Source: Clostridiales bacterium
GTDB lineage: Bacteria > Bacillota > Clostridia > Christensenellales > Pumilibacteraceae
DNA length: 64,000 nt
Assembly: GCA_014799665.1 (NCBI GenBank)
Contig: JAAVHP010000012.1
Location: 1-64,000, forward strand
Direction: 5' to 3'
Below the pieces are notes generated by a model, which was given only the letters and a program-made list of their open reading frames with translations, was not told the DNA's origin and did no database searches. Numbering within the stretch: the stretch's first letter is position 1; every line of letters starts with the position of its first letter. Shown piece by piece: positions 58,729 through 64,000 of this stretch. The translations under genes and the position numbers were made by a program.

Positions 58729-60075
58729 ATGCGTATAACGAGAAAGCAGATAGCGGTCATTGCGTTTTTGAACGTAGTTATAATACTGCTCGTATTGTTC
58801 ATAGTATTCGGTAAGCCCGGCGCGCTCGGCGCGACCGACGATACTCCGCAGGATGATCCGAGCGTCGGCGGTGACGATAGTCAAACGGTAATAGCTCCGC
58901 CCGTTCCCGAGCATAATAAACTACGCAAGGCGAGCGCGGGACTCGTGGACGAGATAGTCACCGAAACGCGCCTTATGGGCAGCGGTGACGAGACGATAGT
59001 CTACGCGCAAACGATAGGCGGCGTGCTATACGTTTTCGGCAATACGACGGTCGCCGACTTCGATTTCGATTCGTACGGCGGGTTCGTTTGCAGGTTCAAT
59101 TCCGCGCTAGATATTCTTGGTTTTACATACCTCGACGGCAAGATAACCGCCGTGTGCATGATAGGCGACGGGTTCGCCGTCGGCACGTACAGCGCGACCG
59201 ACACGGGCGACAGCAAGTCGCGGCTTTATGCGGTAGACCTAGACGGCGGCGCGAAAACCGTCGTTACGCCAAGCGGCGAGGTCGCCGATATTACGGTCGA
59301 CGAGGGCGTGATCGCCGTGCTGACAAAACAAAGCTCCAACGGCTTCACGCTCACTGAATATTCGACGGACGGCGATAAGTGGAACGCCGAATACTCGACG
59401 CGCATTTCGAGCAGTTATACTCTCGATTATTTCGATTGCTATAAGATAGGGCGAGTGTACGTTCTCGCGGCGCGGGCGTACAGCCTGCCGCGCTACGACT
59501 CGCTTGTGTTCTACACGTTCGAGGCGGGCGGCGATCCGTCGGCGCATTTTTACGGCGGAACGGGCGACAGCCTTATGCAGCCGTATGCCGTGCTCCCGTA
59601 CCCGAGCGGGTATATCGCGCTGTGTCGGCGCGAGGGCACGGCGGTGATAGTTACCGTCGATTATGCGTTCAAGACATATAGGCGGGAAACGCTCGGGTTC
59701 GCGTTCGAGCGCGCGCGGTTGTTCTATAACGACGGACTGTACTATGCGTGCTTAGACTGTGCCGACGGACCTATCACGTACGAGATTGACGCTAATCTCA
59801 ACCTCCGCCCGCTCGGCGTTGCCGACGGCATGGCGGTGTTGAACGTTGCGGACGGAACAGCCGTAAAGCTGATAGGCACGGCGGGCGACAAGCTTCGCAT
59901 AGCGGCGACAAGCGGCGCGAACACGGTCGATCTTGCAATGAACGCCGAAAAATGCCGCGCGGTAAAAACGCAGGACGGCGGGCTCGTTTTAGTAGTATCG
60001 TCGAGTGGCGGCGACGCGGTCAGCGCACCCACCGGCGGACGGGATATTTACGTTTTGTTAATGCGTAATTCGTAA
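58729..60075 (+). CDS. anchored extracytoplasmic protein, possible beta-propeller
   Basis: The preferred start is the ATG at 58729 (448 residues); upstream in-frame starts lie before the hairpin. A basic N-terminus (RITRKQ) and one helix (about 7-28) anchor it, followed by an Asp/Pro-rich linker. The rest is beta-rich with recurring patterns such as VLYVFGNTTVADFD, RLYAVDLDGGAKTV and YYACLDCADGPITYEIDA, consistent with a WD/YVTN-like propeller. No catalytic motif is seen. A role in surface binding or sensing is only a guess. Confidence 0.7.
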   Translation: MRITRKQIAVIAFLNVVIILLVLFIVFGKPGALGATDDTPQDDPSVGGDDSQTVIAPPVPEHNKLRKASAGLVDEIVTETRLMGSGDETIVYAQTIGGVLYVFGNTTVADFDFDSYGGFVCRFNSALDILGFTYLDGKITAVCMIGDGFAVGTYSATDTGDSKSRLYAVDLDGGAKTVVTPSGEVADITVDEGVIAVLTKQSSNGFTLTEYSTDGDKWNAEYSTRISSSYTLDYFDCYKIGRVYVLAARAYSLPRYDSLVFYTFEAGGDPSAHFYGGTGDSLMQPYAVLPYPSGYIALCRREGTAVIVTVDYAFKTYRRETLGFAFERARLFYNDGLYYACLDCADGPITYEIDANLNLRPLGVADGMAVLNVADGTAVKLIGTAGDKLRIAATSGANTVDLAMNAEKCRAVKTQDGGLVLVVSSSGGDAVSAPTGGRDIYVLLMRNS

Positions 60076-60162
60076 TTCGTAATGCGTAATTAAGGATAAA
60101 CTTAATTAATCACCGCGAAGCGGTCAATAATTACGAATTAAGAATTACGCATTACGAATTGA
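60063..60162. repeat. inverted repeat of aattcgtaatgcgtaatt words
   Basis: aattcgtaattcgtaatgcg with gtaattaagg on the left, and its approximate complement aattaagaattacgcattacgaatt on the right, flank a 30-base centre containing accgcgaagcggt. It lies between converging genes and overlaps the last codons of both, and may act as a two-way terminator. Confidence 0.6.
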
Positions 60163-61176
60163 TTCTTTGATTATTCCGCAAATCTTATCGGTGCCGTCGA
60201 CGGACAGCATGGACATAGCGGCGATATATTTATATCGGTTTTCGTATACTTTTTGGATGGTAGCTACGAGCGTTTCGGGCGTAAGCTCGTTTTCGCGCAG
60301 AACCTCGATCGCGCCGCTCTTGCCGTAGTACTCGGCGTTTTGTAATTGATCGCCGCGCGACGCTTTTTCGAGCGGTACGGCTACGGTCGGAATTTTGAGC
60401 GCGATACACTCGCCGAGCGCGTTCGCGCCCGCGCGCGACAGAACGATATCGCTCGTCGCGTACAGTCTAGCCATATCGTTTTCGAACTCGATAGGGCAGT
60501 AGCCGTTCTGCTTGGGCGCGCCCGACTTGTTCTTGCCCGTCATGTGGATGACGTCGAATTTTTGGAGGAGTTCGGGCAGCGCCGCTACCGTTATATCGTT
60601 AAGCGCGGTCGCACCGCTCGATCCGCCGATAACGGCGAGTACGGGTTTGTTTCCGCTAAGCCCGTACGCCGCTTTATTTTTTGCGCCGCGATAAAGGCTT
60701 TTGCACAGCGGCGTTCCCACGTGCACGCCGTTCTTGAACGACTCGGCGCACGGCTTGAACGCGCACAGTACTTTTTCGCTCTTGCGCTTAGAGAGTTTGG
60801 TAGCAAGCCCCGCCGAAAGATCGCTCTCGTGGCAAAGCACGGGAATCTTCCTTGCGGCGAGCACTACGGGTAGAGCGGCGTAACCGCCCTTGCTGAAAAT
60901 AAGGCTCGGCTTGATTTCGTCGAGAATCTTTTTTGCGGCTTTAACGCACGCGTGCAGCTTGAACGGCACGCCGAAATTCTTATATATCGCGTCGCGGCGG
61001 AACTTGACCGTAGGGATAGTATGGAAGGGTATGCCGCGTTTTTCGCATAGGCTTTTTTCCATGCCGTCGCCGCCGATATACACGCAGTTAAATTCGCTTT
61101 TAAGCTCGTCGATCAGCGCGAAGTTTGGAATGATATGTCCGGCGGTTCCGCCGCCCGCAAAAACGATAGTCCGCAT
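60145..61176 (-). CDS. murG: UDP-GlcNAc:lipid I GlcNAc transferase
   Basis: The 343-residue glycosyltransferase makes lipid II, the last cytoplasmic step of peptidoglycan precursor synthesis, at the inner face of the membrane. Signatures: VFAGGGTAGHIIP at the N-terminus, SKGGYAALPVVLAA, LCHESDLSAGLATKL, IGGSSGATALND and SRAGANALGECIA. Only a weak AGGA lies before the ATG. It stands alone here, away from a division and cell-wall cluster, and is divergent from the next gene. The last codons run into the inverted repeat. Confidence 0.94.
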   Translation of the reverse strand: MRTIVFAGGGTAGHIIPNFALIDELKSEFNCVYIGGDGMEKSLCEKRGIPFHTIPTVKFRRDAIYKNFGVPFKLHACVKAAKKILDEIKPSLIFSKGGYAALPVVLAARKIPVLCHESDLSAGLATKLSKRKSEKVLCAFKPCAESFKNGVHVGTPLCKSLYRGAKNKAAYGLSGNKPVLAVIGGSSGATALNDITVAALPELLQKFDVIHMTGKNKSGAPKQNGYCPIEFENDMARLYATSDIVLSRAGANALGECIALKIPTVAVPLEKASRGDQLQNAEYYGKSGAIEVLRENELTPETLVATIQKVYENRYKYIAAMSMLSVDGTDKICGIIKESIRNA

Positions 61177-61188
61177 AAATATATCCTA

Positions 61189-61217
61189 TTGACAAATTTT
61201 CTTTTTCATTGTATACT
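61189..61217 (+). promoter_or_regulatory. promoter of the alpha/beta hydrolase-trmL unit
   Basis: TTGACA at 61189-61194 and TATACT at 61212-61217 are 17 bases apart; the leader carries AGGAGA before the ATG at 61255. Confidence 0.85.
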
Positions 61218-61254
61218 ATATACCTAAAACCACGTTTTTATGATAGGAGAGTGT

Positions 61255-62163
61255 ATGACAACCGAAATGGTAACAATGACGGGCGGAAAGCCCGTTGCCG
61301 TCAGCTTTTGGGATAACGTCGACAAGCCGCGCGCGGCTGTGGTAATGGTCCACGGTATGTGCGAGTATATAGCGCGTTACGATGATTTTTGCAAGTTTTT
61401 GGGACATAACGGTTATAACGTTATAGGCATGGACAATCGCGGCTTCGGCGATACCGACGCGGACCGTCGCGGCAAAGGCTACGACGGAATGTTCGAAGCG
61501 ACCGTCGACGATATCAAGCTCGAAGTCGATATGGCGCGCGAGCGCTGGGGCGTGGAGCGCGTGTACGTTATAGGGCACAGCTATGGCAGTATTCTTACCC
61601 AGCGGTTTATAGAAAAGTACCACTCCTACGTATCGGGCGCGATACTCTGCGGCACGACAATGCAGTACGGCGTTATGCTCGGTCTCGGTCGTTCGCTCGC
61701 CAAAAAATGGGCGAAAAAGAACCCCGACAGGGAAGGCAAGTTCTTTGCCAAAATGACCTTCGAGGCGTACGACAAAAAGTTAAAGGACGGGAATAACGGT
61801 TGGATAAACCGCGACAAAGCCGAGGTCGAAAAGTACAACGCCGACGAGAAATGCTCGGGCGTGGGTATTTGCTCGGTCACGTTCTATAAGGAAATGCTTA
61901 ACGGCTGCCATACCATAAACAAAGAGCGTGGCAGAACTCCGTCGACCTTTAAGCTTATGATAGCTTCGGGCACGGCGGACGGCGTGGGCGGCTACGGCAA
62001 GCTTATTAAAAAGCTCGAAAAGACCTACCGCAAGCACGGCTTGAACCCCAAGGTCAAGATGTACAAGGACGCGCGGCACGAGCTGCTCAACGAAATAAAC
62101 AAGGGCGAAGTGTACGAAGATTTCGTAGGCTTCCTCGACGAGTGCGAAGACAGTAATAATTAG
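61255..62163 (+). CDS. alpha/beta hydrolase, monoacylglycerol lipase-like
   Basis: The 302-residue protein starts at the ATG at 61255, chosen over the ATG at 61240 because AGGAGA precedes it correctly. It has HGMCEY (oxyanion loop), MDNRGFGDTD, nucleophile Ser109 in IGHSYGS, a likely acid Asp in ASGTADGVGG and His in KDARHELLNE, as in the Hydrolase_4/lysophospholipase group. A cytoplasmic lipase or esterase on glycerolipids is likely; the exact substrate is unknown. The gene is followed by trmL 35 bases on. Confidence 0.88.
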   Translation: MTTEMVTMTGGKPVAVSFWDNVDKPRAAVVMVHGMCEYIARYDDFCKFLGHNGYNVIGMDNRGFGDTDADRRGKGYDGMFEATVDDIKLEVDMARERWGVERVYVIGHSYGSILTQRFIEKYHSYVSGAILCGTTMQYGVMLGLGRSLAKKWAKKNPDREGKFFAKMTFEAYDKKLKDGNNGWINRDKAEVEKYNADEKCSGVGICSVTFYKEMLNGCHTINKERGRTPSTFKLMIASGTADGVGGYGKLIKKLEKTYRKHGLNPKVKMYKDARHELLNEINKGEVYEDFVGFLDECEDSNN

Positions 62164-62198
62164 GAATTAGAAATCAGTAATTAGGGATTAATTTGGTT

Positions 62199-62660
62199 AT
62201 GTTTAATATTGTTTTAGTCGAGCCGGAGATTCCGCAGAATACCGGTAATATTTCGCGCACCTGTGCGTGCACGAAAACCGCGCTGCACATAGTAAAACCG
62301 ATGGGTTTCGAGATAACCGACGCCAAATTAAAGCGTGCGGGGCTCGATTATTGGGACAAGCTCGATCTTACTTATTACGAAAATCTTAACGAGTTTTTCG
62401 AGAAAAACAAAGGCGGGCGGTTCTTCTATTTATCCAAAAAAGCGAGCAAGCGCTATACCGACGTTAAGTTCGAGGACGGCGATTTTTTGGTGTTCGGCAA
62501 GGAAACCAAGGGCTTGCCCGAGCATATAGTTTTCGACAATCCCGATACCGCGTTGCGCATCCCGATGGCTCAGGATCTGCGCTCGCTCAACCTTTCAAAC
62601 ACCGTCGCGCTCGTGCTGTACGAAGCGCTTAGGCAAAATGATTTTAAGGGATTAGTTTAA
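62199..62660 (+). CDS. trmL: tRNA (cytidine(34)-2'-O)-methyltransferase
   Basis: The protein has 153 residues from the ATG at 62199. It is a small SPOUT enzyme: FNIVLVEPEIPQNTGNISRT at the start, LGFE-like MGFEITDAKLKRAGLDYWD, FGKETKGLPEHI and the knot end IPMAQDLRSLNLSNTVALVLYE (key parts NLSNTVALV). It methylates the wobble ribose of certain leucine tRNAs. All family signatures are intact. It probably shares the promoter at 61189. Confidence 0.94.
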   Translation: MFNIVLVEPEIPQNTGNISRTCACTKTALHIVKPMGFEITDAKLKRAGLDYWDKLDLTYYENLNEFFEKNKGGRFFYLSKKASKRYTDVKFEDGDFLVFGKETKGLPEHIVFDNPDTALRIPMAQDLRSLNLSNTVALVLYEALRQNDFKGLV

Positions 62661-62665
62661 TAAAG

Positions 62666-62694
62666 TTGCAAAATTTTTTTATTTATGTTACAAT
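62666..62694 (+). promoter_or_regulatory. promoter of the topoisomerase B-subunit gene
   Basis: TTGCAA at 62666-62671 and TACAAT at 62689-62694 are 17 bases apart. If used, it gives a leader of about 300 bases that contains the whole inverted-repeat element at 62707-62988. Confidence 0.7.
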
Positions 62695-62706
62695 GAAATG
62701 TACCCC

Positions 62707-62988
62707 ACCCGATGTCAACCTCGGTAGGACACTTTTGACGGTGCGCATTTTGGCTCTTTCCCGCCTTATCTCGCTCGAAGTAGCGCATGGGCTACGCCTT
62801 CGCTCGATAAGTCGACAAATAGCTCTAAATGCGCTATCGCAAAAGCGAGCATTTTTAGGAGGCAAATCGTAGGCTTAGACAAGGAAACGCCCGCAGTATA
62901 AGCCTTGTGTCGGCTATACAAGGGCGGTGACGCAGTATAAGTCACGATTTGCCCCTAAAAATGTGTTCAATCGGGGTTGGCATCGGGT
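62707..62988 (+). repeat. 282-bp nested inverted-repeat element (MITE-like or structured RNA)
   Basis: Outer arms acccgatgtcaacctcg (62707-62723) and cggggttggcatcgggt (62972-62988) match at 15 of 17 positions. Inner arms at 62850-62870 and 62944-62963 pair over 20 bases with one extra base. Between the inner arms, gcagtataag occurs twice and gacaagg/ccttg and cgccc/gggcg can pair. A further hairpin (cgaag-tagc/gcta-cttcg) lies at about 62775-62803. No open frame of note is seen. It sits after a probable promoter and before the topoisomerase gene. Confidence 0.6.
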
Positions 62989-63006
62989 TATCACGGAGGA
63001 TTATAA

Positions 63007-64000
63007 ATGTCTGATTACAGCGCAGGGAATATACGAGTGCTCGAAGGGCTGGACGCCGTTCGGTTGCGCCCGGGTATGTATATAGGAACGACAGGCATAA
63101 AAGGCTTGCATCATATATTGTGGGAGATCGTGGACAACTCTATCGACGAGGTGTCCAACGGCTTTGCTACTGGTATTACCGTTACCGTTCACGCCGACGG
63201 CAGTGCGTCGGTCGAGGACGACGGCAGAGGTATTCCCGTCGATATTCACCCGAAGCTCGGCGTGTCCGGCGTTGAGGTCGTTTTCACGCAGCTTCACGCA
63301 GGCGGCAAGTTCGATACGAGTAACTACGCGCACTCGGGCGGTCTGCACGGCGTAGGCGCGTCGGTCACCAACGCGCTTTCGGAATGGACGAAGGTCGAGG
63401 TTTACAAGAACGGAACGACCTACCGCATGGAGTTCGAGAGCCGCGAGGTAAACGGCGAGGTCAAGGGCGGTATACCTAAGTACAGCCTTATCGACACGGG
63501 CGAAAAGACGGACAAGCACGGCTCGTTCGTGCGGTTCATGCCAGATAAACGCATTTTCGAAACTGTCATATTCCAGTTCGACACGATAGCGCGTCGGCTC
63601 AAAGAGCTTGCTTTCCTTAATAAAGGCGTAAACATTAAGCTTATCGACGAGCGCGTAAAAGTGGGCGACGGTTACCGCTCGCTCGAATACAAGTACGACG
63701 GCGGTATCGTCGACTTCGTCAAGTATATCAACGAAGCGCGTAACACTTTGTACGACGAACCCGTAATGATAGCGGGCGAGAAAGACGGCATAAGCATGAC
63801 ACTTGCGTTCCAGCACACCGACGCGTATACCGAAAACCTTTTCTCGTACGTCAATAATATCCCGACCACCGAGGGCGGCACGCACGAAACGGGCTTCAAG
63901 GCGGCGTATACTAAGGTCATGAACGACTTCGCTCGCCGCGTGGGTATGCTCAAAGACAAGGACGCCAACCTTTTGGGCGACGACTACCGCGAGGGTCTTA
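63007..64000 (+). CDS. type IIA DNA topoisomerase subunit B (GyrB or ParE), 3' truncated by the window
   Basis: An open frame from the ATG at 63007 behind GGAGGA runs off the right edge (331 codons seen). The GHKL ATPase domain is clear: LDAVRLRPGMYIGTTG, WEIVDNSIDEVSNG, VEDDGRGIPVDIHPK and SGGLHGVGASVTNALS, followed by the transducer-domain start. This family supplies ATP-driven strand passage for supercoiling or decatenation. The seen part does not separate gyrase B from topoisomerase IV ParE; the A subunit gene would help but lies outside the window. Confidence 0.93.
   Translation, partial: MSDYSAGNIRVLEGLDAVRLRPGMYIGTTGIKGLHHILWEIVDNSIDEVSNGFATGITVTVHADGSASVEDDGRGIPVDIHPKLGVSGVEVVFTQLHAGGKFDTSNYAHSGGLHGVGASVTNALSEWTKVEVYKNGTTYRMEFESREVNGEVKGGIPKYSLIDTGEKTDKHGSFVRFMPDKRIFETVIFQFDTIARRLKELAFLNKGVNIKLIDERVKVGDGYRSLEYKYDGGIVDFVKYINEARNTLYDEPVMIAGEKDGISMTLAFQHTDAYTENLFSYVNNIPTTEGGTHETGFKAAYTKVMNDFARRVGMLKDKDANLLGDDYREGL

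Overview
The window looks like a chromosomal segment of a low-to-mid GC Gram-positive bacterium, most likely an uncultured gut Clostridia-type Firmicute. This is an inference from AGGAGG-type ribosome binding sites, near-consensus TTGACA-17-TATAAT promoters, a BhlA/UviB-type holin, a long single-chain PurL, MurG and MscL of clostridial type, and BspA-like leucine-rich repeats. No rRNA or other marker fixes the taxon.

Layout. 1-13.3 kb: the end of an unidentified gene, then two membrane-anchored surface proteins built from repeated YDG/MBG modules around a transglutaminase-like domain; the second is 3257 residues. 13.3-16.4 kb: a tRNA-Arg(CCT), an alpha/beta hydrolase with a charged tail, an unknown gene and an SH3-type envelope protein, separated by dispersed palindromic repeats. 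16.4-26.2 kb: a compact, intact podovirus-like head cassette (TerL, small partner, zinc-ribbon protein, portal, scaffold, major capsid protein, connector proteins, propeller-like tail/stabilisation protein, two holin-like proteins, coiled-coil protein) with no integrase, repressor, replication genes, endolysin or receptor-binding protein. 26.3-34.0 kb: an aromatic amino acid operon (aroF, aminotransferase, aroA, aroC, pheA, an aroE-aroK fusion, aroQ) behind a consensus promoter, a 27-residue Phe/Tyr-rich leader peptide and a terminator/antiterminator pair, the hallmarks of ribosome-mediated attenuation. aroB and tyrA are not present.

34.1-39.7 kb: a three-gene signalling set: a membrane hybrid histidine kinase with two receiver domains, a REC-HD-GYP-GGDEF protein and a stand-alone HPt protein, suggesting a phosphorelay that controls cyclic di-GMP. 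40-42 kb: a small coiled-coil protein, mscL and a GNAT acetyltransferase interrupted by one in-frame TGA. 42.1-45.0 kb (minus strand): a PP2C phosphatase and a Ser/Thr kinase whose tail holds fourteen 13-residue Ala/Thr/Lys/Pro repeats. 45.1-55.7 kb: a purine operon purE-purC-purM-purN-(unknown)-purH-purD-purL.

55.7-64 kb: a membrane protein whose promoter implies a leaderless mRNA, an unknown charged protein, a TIR plus leucine-rich-repeat protein, an anchored extracytoplasmic protein, murG (minus), an alpha/beta hydrolase, trmL, a 280-bp inverted-repeat element lying in the probable 5' leader of a type IIA topoisomerase B subunit gene, and the first third to half of that gene. At least two families of intergenic palindromic repeats recur through the window. 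The most promising items for new biology are the head-gene cassette, the TIR-LRR protein, the giant transglutaminase/MBG pair and the attenuator.
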